The notes beneath the pieces are model-generated. The model saw only the letters and a program-made list of their open reading frames with translations, had not been told where the DNA came from and did no database searches. Position numbers and translations under genes: made by a program. A stretch of 64,000 bases of DNA from Vicia villosa (lineage: Eukaryota; Streptophyta; Magnoliopsida; Fabales; Fabaceae): the NCBI RefSeq assembly GCF_029867415.1, contig NC_081186.1, positions 21,145,915 through 21,209,914 on the forward strand, read 5' to 3'. This document shows, one piece after another, positions 1-11,990 of this stretch (position 1 is the first letter of the stretch; each line of letters opens with the position of its first letter).

Positions 1-810
1 GTCTATGTAACATATGTGAACTTGGCTTATGCATTGATGCATGCTTGAATTTTCCATGGCGTAATGCTCCATATTTATGGAAATGCTACGCATTTTTGTA
101 GATGCAATGTGAATGCAATGAAACTATATGCAAAGCGCCAAATAAAGGCATCAGTGTGATAGAGAAGCAACATCATTGGGGTTCCTTCAGGTAATATTCT
201 ATTATCTTTTCAATCGAATTTCACCTTTGACCTCAGGCGAGATAAACACCAGGGAGAACCCCCTTAGTGTTGAGAACTCTGTGGGGATGCCAATCTTTCA
301 AGATACCCCTTCTGGTTGTTGACTTGCGAAGCAAAGCATAACTTCTGACTTCTCACCATGTGCCACTATTTGGAAGATTTTCAACTTGGGGAGATTCCCT
401 CTTTTCACCATGGTGGGGATGGGAAATTCGGATAAGGAACCACGATTGGGAGAAGCGGAACAACTCCTAGGAGAAATAAACTCATATGATCGAGAAGAGG
501 CGGATTTCTAGGAGAAATAAACTCCTATGCTCGAGGAATGGAACCTTGCTGGGGAAGAGCATTATGATACTTCCCAACTTTGTGATGGTCAACTGCACTT
601 TACAAGTGAATGATGATTCCCAAAAGATTGTGCCCCAGGTTGACTGAATTTTGAGAGGGATTCCTCGACTGGATTGCCCCAGATTAAGTGGATTTGAGAG
701 ATCACACCTCGATTTGATTCCCCCTGATTATGTACCTCTTTCTAGAATCCGCAAATTTACTTCCTTTGAAGTCAAACAAACCGTGGAAGCAAATTTATCA
801 TACTCAATGG

Positions 811-1065
811 AGCTTTCAAACTCTTCCTCTCAGGATATTTAATCAAAATGCATCTACTCAACAGAGTATTCAAACTTTTCCCCTCAAGATAACCAATCAA
901 GAACATCAATTGTTCATGCTCAACGGAGTCTTCAAGCCATATGCCTCTTGATAATCAATCAACAAAGGTACTAACTGCCTATGCTTAATGAAGTCTTCAG
1001 GCAACACGCCGCTTAATAATCAGTCCCTGAAATGATTGATTTTTACTCTACGGAGCTCTCAAGTC
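811..1065. repeat. degenerate tandem repeat, unit about 62 bp
   Basis: About four diverged units follow one another. Each begins near TCTTCAAG or TATTCAAAC, continues through CCTCA-GATAA--AATCAA, and ends ATGCTCAACGGAG or a variant (ACTCAACAGAG, GCTTAATGAAG, CTCTACGGAG). Units start near 811, 867, 929 and 994, with a partial fifth after 1055. No long frame is kept across units, so this looks like a noncoding minisatellite inside an old element. Confidence 0.55.
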
Positions 1066-2664
1066 TCTTTTACTTTGACATGATCAAGCTCTTCATGGAT
1101 TCTCATCACAGAAACTTCCTTGATGTTTAAGCAAATGTTTTGCATGAAGAAGAATGTTAATTCTAAGAATGATAATTCTAATGCAAAGCCTATGTTAGTC
1201 TTGAAGTTTAAAGAAACTTTTTAAGAAATGAGGTTGCGACCTCTTGTGAACGAATCACTAATTATCACAACCTCAACTTTTGCATATGAAAGATAAAGCG
1301 GGCATACGATACCAACATAAATATGGGTTACGCTTCATTAGAAGTCAGCTAAACGCTATCTCATTGGAGTGCGTCTTCGAAATAAACCCTACTTCAATTA
1401 GGACTTTTAAGGGTTGTAACTTGGCCAGGTTCACGTTTTTTTTGAAACAAAGGATTTTTAGACTCAAAATTATTTGGTACCCACCCCCTTCGTGATGTCT
1501 TCCAACCCTAAGTTCAGTTAACTCAACATGAGTGCTCATTCCTCGCAAGGATTTTTGAAATGGTTGAGGAATCAATGAGGTTTTTCGGACATGGAAGTCG
1601 CTCACCTTTTATTCTTTTGATTATCACACGACTTTGTTCTTGCTTTATTTTCGCCATCATTTTTCTTTTTAATGCTATATTCTTTTCTTTCATCATTTCA
1701 TCTTTTTATTCGTTTTTTTTCATTTTTTTTGAACAAGTTGTGTTACCTCGCATTGTCTTTGATTCGTTGGAAGTGATTGTGACTGCCTCATTCCATGCTT
1801 GATGAAGGATTACCATTGTGGTATCGTCATCTTCTGACCTCTTGGTAGGTGAAGGATAACCATCGCGGTTTTGACTTTCCTCAACCTTTTGAAGGATAAC
1901 CATTATTGTATCCTTAGATACGTACCCTTTATGAGTTTTGAACACTTGATCAAGTTAAATGAACACTACCCTGCCCCAGGGTTAAGATTAAAGGTTTTTT
2001 TCTGATCAGAAAAGAAACTCCTACTTCAAGGCTCAAAGGGGTTAACGAGGGTCTATCTCCCTTATATCTCCGGTGTTTGGGGATTTGAAACAATGCCTGT
2101 ACATCATCAGTAGGGTTTTATTCAAAAATACACAATTAAGGATTTTGCATTTTTTCATCATCATTCTCCCTCTGCTCTTTGCCTAAGCAAGAGATAAGTA
2201 AAGTTGGTATCGTAATGCCAAAACCTTTATGAGTGAAAACGAACGGATTACTTCAAGACAAACATAAACAATGTATTATGGTTTTCATTCAAAAATTGAC
2301 AAATTTTTACATGCAATCAATGCTTAAACAAACAATGAAATATTACAAATGAGAATGCAATAAAGATCTTAAATGAAAGCCATTGTTGAGGAGACTTGAC
2401 TCCGTATGGACTTATTGCTCTCGAATGCCTTTTGCAGTTTTGATACCCCATTGAGACTTCAGTATATGCATAGACCTCTGGGAGTGAATGTGATATGAAT
2501 CAGCCTTGTCTTGCCCTATTGTCTCCGAATGATATACAATCTTCACTTGGATGGTCAGGTGCCTCAGCATGGTAGCCATTATACGTTTCTTCCAAACCCT
2601 TTAGATTACTTTCCCATAAAAGACTCCAACAAAGTCACACAAGAGTCATAATATTTTGCCTTCT

Positions 2665-3172
2665 TTTAGGGATTCGAACAATGAAAATGGTGCAATGCTC
2701 AAGATAGACAATGTCTTGCTTATCCCTCGGTCGGGAGCCCCAAATATAGATGCTAGAACTGTATTCACCATCATAAATGGAAGAAGCTAGTATGATCATC
2801 AAACTCAGGAGAGCTATATGTGGTAAGGAAGACCCACAACATAAATCTTAACCAAGTGAGATTCCAACAAGCAGGGAAGCAACTTAGACACAAGGCACTG
2901 AAATTACATCGGTTCATTTCCAATACTATTTTTGTCTTTGTTGACAAGCAAAGGCTTTTGAGAAGAAAACTCCGGGAAGAGGGAACCTAGGATATGAAGA
3001 AGAACCTTGAGAATGAGGAACGTCTTTGTAGAACACTCTTGATTACCACATGGCAAAAGATTCTGACGGGGTCACACAAGAATTTGTAATGCTTTAGGGA
3101 TTCGAGCAATACGAATGATGCAATGCTCAAGATAAGAGCAGGTCTTGCTTATCCCTCGGTCGGGAGCCCCAA
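2665..3172. repeat. pair of 80-bp direct repeats
   Basis: Copies at about 2665-2743 and 3093-3172 share TTTAGGGATTCGA, CAATGCTCAAGATA, and TCTTGCTTATCCCTCGG followed by TCGGGAGCCCCAA, with a few substitutions and small indels. They are about 430 bp apart in the same orientation. The spacing is too short for LTRs of the elements seen here. A segmental duplication inside an old element is the simplest reading. Confidence 0.6.
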
Positions 3173-3227
3173 GCAACTTCCAAATATGTACAAGAGATGG
3201 TTATCACTTTGGCTTGCATGTCTAAAC

Positions 3228-3638
3228 CATCCAGAGATAGAATAAGTAACCCATGCAGTTATTGACATCATACACTAGGCATAAACCAACAACGTCTAAA
3301 TCAACAAAGTCACGTCCTTCTATGATTTTAAACCTTTTCTTCAAGAGGTGGAATCTTTTGTCAATTTCAATAATCGGGAACCTGACGGCTTCAATTTCTG
3401 AATTATTCTCATGATGTGAAGTCTCCTTAATAGGAATTGGAATCTCAATAGTATTTCAGACACTCTGATTCATAAGAACTTTCGTTGAGGTGAAATTAAC
3501 ATTTTCCTTTGGCCTCGGAAGAACCTGACTCAACTCTTTTCGTCTAAGAGAAAGGGCTTGAATAGCCTCCATACACTGATTCAAGTTAGTCCCCATTTTT
3601 GTTCTCATCTCATTCAAATCCTCACAGAGTTGTTCCAT
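3228..3638 (-). pseudogene. Tat/Ogre-type gag-like relic
   Basis: Read on the minus strand from the ATG at 3638, an open frame of 60 codons ends in TGA at 3456. The same frame then continues without another stop to about 3228. The N-terminal part (MEQLCEDLNEMRTKMG) looks like a short coiled coil. The part after the stop ends in a segment containing IEGRDFVDLDVVGLCLV. This resembles the conserved gag region of plant Tat/Ogre elements, where an EG-D-F--D-LD-CLV pattern is usual; that comparison is from memory. The downstream zinc knuckle and pol are absent, so this is a truncated copy facing opposite to the copia element on its right. Confidence 0.4.
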
Positions 3639-4180
3639 TATTACCTTTCAAGCAAGTAGCGGTGAGAAGTCGACTTTGTTGCTGAGATCAGAATCTGAGT
3701 AGAAAGGGCCCCCATAAGCTTCTGAGAGAACTATGAAATGCATGATAGTATCGATGCATGTTTCATTTCTAAGGGATCCTAAAGCCTTTTCATCAACTTT
3801 TGTTTCTCTTTTATTCTTCTTTTTTTTTGCATATAATATCTTTTCTTTTTCTTCTTTTCCATCTTTTCTGTTTTTCTACTTTTTTTCGTTTCCTCTTTTT
3901 TTTTTTTTGAAATAGACTTTAGAATCCCCCACAAATAAAGTGGATAAATTAATGATGTTATGCAATGCAAAAGCATGAGATCAAGGTTCATATAATCCGA
4001 GTAACCACTATACAATCCTCTGAATAACTGATATAGGCCAGATGTCATGATATCAAAGGTCCGACGCCTTTTCGAATACCAGGAGAACCAATAGTCACCA
4101 ACAGAACTGACTAGTCACCAACGATACCTGTCATGTATATCCCTCCCCACTCACGGGTGAATCTAGGTCTGGGTAGGTCA
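3639..4180. other. noncoding DNA with a T-rich tract, ending at the copia truncation
   Basis: The stretch holds a pyrimidine-rich tract at about 3795-3911 (runs of T with TTC), which gives spurious Phe-rich or Lys-rich frames on the two strands. The rest shows no motif I recognise. Near 4175-4185 the sequence passes into gag coding text of the copia element with no visible LTR, PBS or TSD, so this is where the copia 5' end was lost or truncated. Confidence 0.45.
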
Positions 4181-4185
4181 AAAGG

Positions 4186-5829
4186 TCAAAATGGGATTTA
4201 GTGTTGAATGGTTACACACATCCGATGAATGCTTGTGGAGTCAAGATTACTAAACAAGCTATGAGTGATGATCAAAAGAAAGAGTTCAAAAATCATCACA
4301 AAGCAAGGACTATATTGTTAAATGTTATTTCACATGATGAGTACGAGAAGATCACAAATAGAGAAACTGCTCATGATATTTTTTAATCTCTAAAGATGAC
4401 TCATGAAGGAAATGCACAAGTCAAGGAGGCAAAAGCTTTGGCTGTTATCCAGAAGTATGAAGCTTTCAGAATGGAAAATGGTGAAAATATTGAAGCAATG
4501 TTTTCCAGATTCCAGACTCTGACTGCTGGGCTGAGAGTTCTTGACAAGGGATACACAAAAGCTGATCACGTTAAGAAGATAATCAGAAGTTTACCCAGAA
4601 GATGGGGACCAATGGTTACAGCATTCAATATTGCAAAGAACTTGAATGAAGTATCTCTTGAGGAGCTTATAAGTGCTTTGAGGAGTCATGAGATTGAGTT
4701 TGATGCAAATGAGCCCCAGAAGAAAGGTAAGTCTATTGCTTTAAAATCTAAGAATAAACATTGTGGTAACGCTTTTCAGGCAGAAGAAGAAGGATCTGAC
4801 GAATCAGAGTCAGAAGAAGAAGATGAATTGTCTCTCATATCCATAAGGGTGAATCAACTCTAGAAAAGCAAGCAGATAAGATTCAAGAACTTCAAGAAAC
4901 CTGAAAAGGGAGAATCTTCTAAACACTGAAGATCTGGCAAGAAGAAGGTAGTGTGCTATGAATGCAAGGAACCTGGACACTACAAGAATGAATGTCCTAA
5001 GCTTCAGAGGGAAAAGCCCATAAAGAAGTTTGAAAAGAAGAAAGGCATGATGGCTACATGGGATTACTCTGATTCATCTGATCAAGAGTCAGACTCTGAA
5101 GATGAGCAAGCCAACATAGCACTCATGGCAATAGTTGATGCTGAAGAAGAATCTACTTCTGATTCAGACTCTGAAGAGGTATTTTCTGAACTCACTAGAG
5201 AAGAGTTAGTTTCTGGTTTATCAGAAATTCTAGAAGTCAAGAGTCAACTTAGTCTCAAATACAAAAAGCTCAAAAAGTTTTTTGCATCTGAAACTAAGAG
5301 ACTTAAAATAAAAAACTCTGAATTAAAAGAAAAAGTTTTAAAATTAACTAAAGATGTTGTATCTTTGGAAAAATCTTCAAGTTCAGACATATCTATTCCA
5401 AGCACTAACAATATTCTGAAAGAATACGACTTGAGCTTCAGAAAGTTCTTATCTAGAGGTATAGGCAGAAGTCAGTTAGCCTCTATGATTTATGGTGTTA
5501 GTGGAAACAAAAGAATAGGTATAGGTTTTGAGGGAGAAATTCCATATAAACTAGAACCTGTTGATAAAATGATCATTGAATATAAACCTTTGTATGAACA
5601 GTTTAAATATGGTCATTCTCATGCTATCAAACACACATCACACTCTAATAGTTTCCATCTCACACACACAAAGAAACATGTTGTTGCACATTCTGGAAAA
5701 ATTTATGTAAAATCTCAGTTCTATCAGAACGTGAGAAGGACTAACCCCAAAGGACCCAAAAGAATATGGGTACCTAAGGAAAAGATAATTCCTGTTGCAG
5801 ATCTCTTTCAAAGCACAAAAGACAAACAT
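4186..5829 (+). pseudogene. gag: copia gag (capsid and zinc knuckle), broken
   Basis: Gag makes the particle shell and binds the element's RNA. One frame runs through the region, broken by stops at 4384-4386, 4861-4863 and 4927-4929. It opens with KWDLVLNGYTHP, which matches the middle of a SIRE-type capsid domain, so the N-terminus is lost. The capsid core follows (EAMFSRFQTLTAGL near 4495, then LPRRWGPMV). One CCHC zinc knuckle, CYECKEPGHYKNEC, lies at 4954-4995, with a Ser/Asp/Glu-rich stretch at 5075-5180 and a Lys-rich C-terminal part after it. Length and content fit SIRE-type gag, which is longer than in most copia elements. The frame changes near 5830, where the protease begins. Confidence 0.85.
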
Positions 5830-6186
5830 GTCATGGCACCTGGACTCTAGGTGCTCACGTCACATGACGGGAAAAAGATCTATGTTCCAAAGTCTGGAAC
5901 TTAAATCTGCTGGAGAAGTGAAGTTTGGAGGGAACTAGAAGGGAAAAATCATAGGCTCTGGAACCATATGTATTGGTAATTCTCCCTCTATAACTAATGT
6001 TCTTCTAGTAGATGGATTAGCTCATAACTTATTGTCCATAAGTCAATTAAGTGACAATGGTTATGACATAATCTTTAATCAAAAGTCTTGTAGAGCTGTT
6101 AGTCAAAAGGATGGCTCAATCATATTTACAGGCAAAAGAAAGAACAACATTTATAAGATTGATTTTTCAGATCTTAAGAACCAGTA
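5830..6186 (+). pseudogene. copia protease, broken, active site altered
   Basis: The frame beginning near 5834 reads WHLDSRCSRHMTG. In intact copia elements this motif is an aspartic protease site of the form LDSGCSRHMTG. Here the Gly after Asp-Ser is Arg, which should abolish catalysis. Stops in the same frame lie at about 5938 and 6186. Downstream the conserved VDGLAHNLLSISQL (6010-6051) is clear; this is the usual end of the copia protease region before the GAG-pre-integrase zinc finger. It follows gag after a frameshift and shares its frame with the integrase. Confidence 0.8.
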
Positions 6187-7212
6187 GGTTACTTTCCTTC
6201 TGTCTATTAACAAAGAGCAGTGGGTCTGGCACAGAAGATTGGGTCATGCTAGTTTGAGAAAGATCTCTCAGATTAACAAACTCAATCTGGTCAGAGGACT
6301 CCCTAATCTGAAATATAAATCAGATGCTCTTTGTGAAGCATGTCAGAAAGGGAAGTTTTCAAAACCTGCGTTTAAATCTAAAAATGTTGTCTCTTCCTCT
6401 AGGCCTTTAGAAATTCTGCACATTTATCTTTTTGGCCCAGTCAAAACAGCATCAATCAGAGGCAAGAAATATGGATTGGTTATTGTAGATGACTACAACA
6501 GATGGACATGGGTAATGTTTTTAAAACACAAGGATGGATCACATTCTGTGTTCTTTAACTTCTGTAATAAGATTCAATCTGAAAAGGAATGTAAAATCAT
6601 AAAAGTCAGGAGTTATCATGGTGGTGAATTTGAGAACAGATTCTTTGAAATTTATCTCAAAGAAAATGGTATTGCCCATGATTTTTTTTGTCCTAGAAAT
6701 CCACAACAAAATGGAGTTGTAGAATGAAAGAATAGGACTCTCCAAGAAATGGCCAGAACCATGATCAATGAGACTAATATGGCTAAGCATTTCTGGGCAG
6801 AAGTTATAACACAACATGTTATATTCAGAATAGAATCTCCATTAGGCCTATTCTAAATAAGACTCCTTATGAATTGTGGAAGAACATAAAACCCAACATT
6901 TCATATTTCCATCCATTTGGATATGTTTGTTATATTCTGAATACTAAGGATCATCTAAACAAGTTTGATTCTAAAGCTCAGAAGTGTTTCCTTCTTGGAA
7001 ATTCTGAACGCTCTAAGGGCTACAGAGTATACAATACTGAAACTCTGATAGTTGAGGAATCAATCAATATCAGATTTGATGATAAGCTTGGCATTGAAAA
7101 GCCAAAGCAGAATGAGAATTTTGCACATATAGACATTTCTGATTTTGATCATGAAGAGATCAGGGGAAATAAAGTGTCAGAAGATCAAGTTAGAGAACCT
7201 CAGAATATCTGA
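6187..7212 (+). pseudogene. copia integrase, broken
   Basis: Integrase inserts the DNA copy into the genome. The GAG-pre-integrase zinc finger is seen as WHRRLGHASLRKI with the CEACQKGK cysteines (6228-6350). The catalytic core follows: VIVDDYNRWTWVMF near 6481 has the first Asp, RSYHGGEFEN near 6610 has lost the second (Tyr-His-Gly-Gly where SDHGGEF is usual), and NPQQNGVVE near 6700 has the Glu. A TGA at 6725 stops the frame. The sequence continues, frameshifted, to YELWKNIKPNISYFHPFG and FLLGNSERSKGYRVYN (6870-7040), the usual C-terminal region. With the second Asp replaced and the frame broken it cannot be active. Confidence 0.85.
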
Positions 7213-7673
7213 AGCGCCAACAATCATAAGATCTTCAAGAATTAACTCTGCATATCCAGAAGATGTTATTATTAGAAAGAAAGACGATCCCATCATAACA
7301 AGAGCATCTCTAAAGAACAATGCAGAATATCAATCTGGTTTAGTGTCTTTGATTGAGCCAACTTCTGTTGATAAAGCTCTGGAAGATGCTGACTGGATTA
7401 TTGCTATGCAAGAAGAGTTAAATCAGTTTACAAGAAATGACGTTTGGGATCTGGTTCCAAGACCAAAAGGATTCAATATTATTGAAACAAAATGGGTATT
7501 CAGAAATAAGCTGAATGAGAAAGGTGAAGTTATCAGAAACAAAGTCAGACTGGTTGCTCAGGGCTATAGTCAACAATAAGGTATTGACTACACTGAAACC
7601 TTTGCACCAGTGGCCAGGTTAGAATCTATTAGATTATTAATTTCTTTTGCCACTCAGAATAACATCATTATTT
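7213..7673 (+). pseudogene. copia reverse transcriptase, N-terminal part
   Basis: The frame begins within 7145-7579 and shows WIIAMQEELNQFTRNDVW, then KWVFRNKLNEKGE and RLVAQGYSQQ, the standard start of a copia RT. A TAA at 7577-7579 replaces the expected Glu codon before GIDYTETFAPVARLE, which continues in frame. The domain is cut at 7674-7678 by insertion of an Ogre LTR and resumes at 10787. Across the empty site the codon before MDVKSAFLNG is TAG, where CAG (Gln) is usual, giving another nonsense change. Confidence 0.88.
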
Positions 7674-7678
7674 ATTAG

Positions 7679-10600
7679 TGTCATACCCCAAAATTTGCCT
7701 TCTTCATCCCATCTACAATTAGGGTTCTATCCAAACAACATTCCATAAGTCAAGAGTCTCCTGAGGCTAGGGTTTGAGGTTCTCTTGAAAAGATCAATAA
7801 GATAAGGTTCTCAATCAAAGTTCTATGGTTCATAATGACCTAAGATAACTCTATGGCAAAAGTCAAGGCCCAACTCCAAAGGTTACTTGCTCAAGCAATT
7901 CCAAGATCCACAGTCAACTGGATTAAACCTAAAAGTCAATCACAATCCAAGCATGGTCCAAACCTATGATCATTGATCAAACATCAAGTATAGAGGTATA
8001 TATCCATCATTTTATCAAAATTTGATCATGATTTATCAGTAGAAACTCAGAGATGAACAAATACAAAAAGGTTCAAATTAGGGTTTCTCTAGGAGAAAGT
8101 CAACTCAACTTTGACTGACCATAACTTCCACATGGAACATCCAGATTTCCCCACTCAAAGCCTATTTTGAAGGAAATTGGATTCCCTACAACTTTGTCTC
8201 TCACAAGCCAAGGCCAGAAATGCTTCATTTGAGAGATATGATGCAAAAGATTACAGGTCATTTTCTAGCATCCTTCAAAAGCAGTTTTTGTCAAAGAGGA
8301 TATGATCAAGATAAAACCTCCAAATGAAAAATATGCTCCAAAGTGGCTTATAGAGGACATCTTGGGGTTTCCAAAAAGTCCTAGAACTCCTTCATAGCTT
8401 AAAAATTGAGTGAGATATGCTTGGTCAAAGTTGGGTGATTTTGAAGGACCAAATGTGAAATACAAGAGGTGTAAATTGGATTTCTAACAAATGGGCCTAT
8501 GTTTTATGATCTAAACTTGGTCCACAAGTTATTTTGGATGTCCAAAACCCTATGCCACAAAATTAAACATATTATTTGTTTTTTTAAGATTTTTATTTTA
8601 TTTTAAAATGATCTAATTAAATGGAAAATCAAATATTTTGGTAAAGGATGTATTTTGATTGATTTCAATCAACATTTATGACCAAATATAATCCAATTTT
8701 CGTGCATAAGTGGATTGGAGAAGATTGACACAAAATTAGCAAGTATAGTAACTTATTATTCAATAATAAAATCCAATTTTCTCAAACTTGCAATATTGGA
8801 TTCAAAGATCTCTGGGCCTTTATTTTTGACCTAATCCACTCCCCTATAAGTATGAAACACAATGCATAGGATTAGGGGACGAAATTCTGGGCAGAGGAGT
8901 GTATGCAAGAACTCAAAATTCATCAAGAAACTCCAATTCGGTTTTGAAGAATTAAACAATAGCAAGGGGATTTAAGGAGTGCAAATCGTTCCTGGAAGGA
9001 TTCTGAAGGTGTTGGGATCATCACGCTTCATCAGCACCCCCAGAATTATCTCCTATTTGTCAAAGTAAGTCGCTCTGAAAACCTATTCGATCTGGACAAT
9101 ATATGCATCCTCATTGAAATTTAATTGCATGTTTAGGTTTGTTTCAATGCCATGAACGTTTCTGGGTTGTTTATTTTGAGTTTGCGTGCCTTAATCTTGT
9201 GTTGCCATTAGAGGCCGGTTCAAGGTCTAGGGTTTTCAAATTGGGGCTTTTCATTAGGAGTCAAATTAGGGCATAATAATGATATGATTGAGTCCGCATG
9301 GTTGGGACGAAGGCAAAGGTAAGGTCGCGAAAAGTTTATGTGCAAGCATAGGCTATTCGCTATTTTTCAGGTCAATAGGCTACGAAGGTTTTCGTAGCAA
9401 AACCGTAGCTAAAATTGCAGGTTTTGTGAGTTCTGGGGTGGAAGACGATGGTGTGTCATCACCCGGTTGGGTGATTTGAAATTCGCGTGCGTTTTTATAT
9501 GTATTCGTTAGTTATTATATTTGTTTAATCTAAACCAACCAAATAACACAAAGCGCGTCTGGCTGCGCTGGAATTGGTGACTGTTGTGTTTCCCCAAGGG
9601 CCTGGGTTCGATACCCAGCCCTTTCATATATTTTTCTCAAAATTTCCTCTCTGATTCAGTGCGCCCCCTGCCATAGAGCCTACTATGAACCCTCATAATA
9701 TAGCCTTTGGTTCTCCACTCAGCCTAATCCAACGCTCCAGAATTGATACCTATAATATAAACCCCCAACCTAGCCACACAGAATCATAATCCCTAAATAA
9801 CTAAAAATTATTTTAATTAATATATTATTTTAATTAAATCTTTTAATATAATTAATTATATATAGTAATTATTTTTTTTTATTTTTTTATAAATAAAATT
9901 AATATGTAATACTAATATTAAAAATCATAATTTGTTGTTCGTTCCGATTAAATCGATTAATCGCTATGGTCAATAATAATTTTAATTAAAATAATATTTA
10001 ATTAAAATGTAATTAATTTCTATTTGATTAAATGGTTTCAACTATTTTATGAGTTGCGATGATTAACTCTTCTATTTCTCTCATTCTAATGTGTTGTTCT
10101 TTTTAATCGAATCAATCGATTACGAGGGGTAACGATACAAATTAATTCATAAAAATTATTAAAAAATACTATTATTCGTTATTATTAATAATTAAATCAA
10201 TTGATTAAAATTGGTAACGATCCAGCTACTAATCTGTTAACTATGGTAATTGAATCAATCGATTATTGCGGTTAATAGTACAAACTAAAAAAATCAGGGT
10301 TGTACGCCCAAATCCTAAAACACTTCCAAACAAACCTTTCAAATTCTTAACTCATCATAGGCTATTTCAAAAGCCTTTGAGACAAACTTTCAACCATATC
10401 AAATCAAATTCCAAATTCTAAGGCGTACAACCCTGTCCCCGAACTACGTAGACTCTGATCCTCCATAAGGAGGTACGTAGGAACTTGGCAACAAGGTGGG
10501 TCCCCTCCCCCATAAATCTCATTTTGTCCCGATTTTATTTCTTAGAATTACAAACCTTTAATTATGATAATATTTGCCATTTTACCCTATTAACTTTCTG

Positions 10601-10781
10601 TCACCTTTCTTTATATTAACCCTATAATGCAAACCATAGGAAAGGGTTGAGGGTGCCTAACACCTTCCCTCGACCTGAATATAGTATCTTACCCTGATCT
10701 CTTAACTGCGCGAGGTTTCCTATTCGCCTTGGTAGAATAGGTGGCGACTCTAATCTTTAATTTTTAGGGCAGGTTGCTACA
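7679..10781 (+). mobile_element. Ogre-type solo LTR
   Basis: This 3,103-bp block begins TGTCATACCCCAAAATTTGCC-like and ends GGTTGCTACA. It is flanked by a perfect 5-bp duplication, ATTAG, at 7674-7678 and 10782-10786. It has no gag or pol. The start is typical of long LTRs of legume Ogre (Tat) elements as I recall them, and so is the text near the end (ACGTAGGAACTTGG, GGTGGCGACTC). A weak TATA box (TATAAG) lies at 8845-8850. The flanks join back into copia RT code, so this arose by insertion of a full element and later recombination between its two LTRs. Orientation is given by the TG...CA ends and the TATA box. No gene is present over these 3.1 kb. Confidence 0.88.
9545..9627 (+). other. tRNA-like sequence inside the Ogre LTR
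   Basis: TGGCTGCGCTGG (9560-9571) fits a Pol III A box, and GGGTTCGATACCC (about 9604-9617) fits a B box with its stem. Spacing is as in a tRNA. The acceptor stem and a clear anticodon arm are not formed, so it is a tRNA-derived relic, perhaps a SINE fragment or an inherited part of the LTR, and not a working tRNA. Confidence 0.5.
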
Positions 10782-10786
10782 ATTAG

Positions 10787-11990
10787 ATGGATGTTAAGAG
10801 TGCCTTTTTAAATGGTTATATAGTTGAAGAAGTTTATGTTCACCAACCTCCTGGTTTTGAAGACTCTAAGTCTCCAGATCATGTTTTTAAACTAAATAAA
10901 TCATTATATGGTTTGAAGCAAGCTCCCAGAGCTTGGTATGAAAGATTAAGTTCTTTCCTTCTGGATAATGGTTTCACAAGAGGAAAAGTAGACACAACCC
11001 TCTTCTGTAAAACTTATAAAAGGATATTCTTATTTGTCAAATTTATGTAGATGATATTATTTTTGGAACATCTAATGCTACACTTGGAAAGGAGTTTGCT
11101 AAGTCTATGCAGACAGAATTTGAGATGAGCATGATGGGAGAACTCAAATATTTCCTAGGCATTCAGATCAATCAAACCTCTGAAGGAACCTATGTTCATC
11201 AGACTAAGTATGTCAAAGAACTTCTGAAGAAGTTCAAACTATCTGAAAGCAAAGAAGCAAAAACTCCAATGCATCTAACTTGCGTTTTAGGTAGGATGAG
11301 GTAAGCAAGAAGGTAGATCAGAAGATCTACATAGGTATGATAGGATCTATTCTCTATCTGACTACTTCTAGACCTGATATTTTATTCAGTTTATGCTTGT
11401 GTGCTAGATTCCAATCAGATCCTAGAGAATATCACTTAACTGCTGTTAATAGAATTCTTAGGTATCTGAAAGGTACTACTAATGTTGGTTTAGTCTACAG
11501 AAGATCTGAAGAACACAACTTAGTAGGATATTGTGATACTGATTACACTGGAGATATAGTAGAAAGAAAAAGTACTTCTGGAAGTTGCCAGTTTCTGGGA
11601 AGTAACCTGATCTCCTGGTACAGCAAGAAGCGAGCAACAATTGCACTCTCTACAACAGAAGCAGAATATGTAGCTGTTGCTGGATGTAGTACACATATGC
11701 TCTGGATGAAAAGTCAACTAGAAGATTATCAGATATATGAGAGTAACATTCCTATATTTTGTGATAATACTTCTGCTATTTGTTTATCTAAAAATCCTAT
11801 TTTACATTCTAAAGCTAAACATATAGAGATTAAACATCAGTTTATTAGGGACTATGTTCAGAAGGGTGTTCTTTCTGTAAACTTTGTTGATACAGACCAT
11901 CAATGGGCTGATATCTTTACAAAACCCCTTACTGAAGATAGGTTTAAGTTCATTCTGAAGAACATCAGTATGGATTTATGCCCAGAATGA
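10787..11990 (+). pseudogene. copia reverse transcriptase C-terminal part and RNase H
   Basis: The RT resumes after the solo LTR with MDVKSAFLNGYIVEEVYVHQ, then KSLYGLKQAPRAWYERL. The catalytic YVDD is present near 11043-11057 (TATGTAGATGATATT) but lies out of frame with the text before it. Downstream come GELKYFLGIQI (11140), SRPDILFSLCLCARFQ (11370), the RNase H segment with TSGSCQFLGSNLISWYSKKR and STTEAEYVA (11575-11670), and the usual pol end GVLSVNFVDTDHQWADIFTKPL. Frames change near 11045 and 11300. The stop after the last motif at 11990 appears to be the natural end of pol. Confidence 0.88.

Larger units (their letters stand above)
1..3227. other. decayed repeat-derived noncoding DNA
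   Basis: No convincing gene is seen. Short open frames here have no recognisable motif. The stretch holds worn direct repeats: two copies of CTAGGAGAAATAAACTC about 41 bp apart (467 and 508), about four diverged units of roughly 62 bp at 811-1065, three short TGAAGGATAACCAT-like blocks at 1803-1906, and an 80-bp direct repeat at 2665 and 3093. The text resembles noncoding DNA of Tat/Ogre-type elements, and a gag-like relic lies just to the right on the minus strand. LTR ends and a TSD could not be found, so the family call is an inference. Confidence 0.4.

Noticed and set aside
3733..4048. Phe-rich (plus) and Lys-rich (minus) open frames
   Set aside because: They are translations of a T-rich tract with no motif.
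4181..4200. 5' LTR of the copia element to the left of gag
   Set aside because: No sequence like the 3' LTR (37040-37687) and no PBS occurs before 4181; the element is 5'-truncated.
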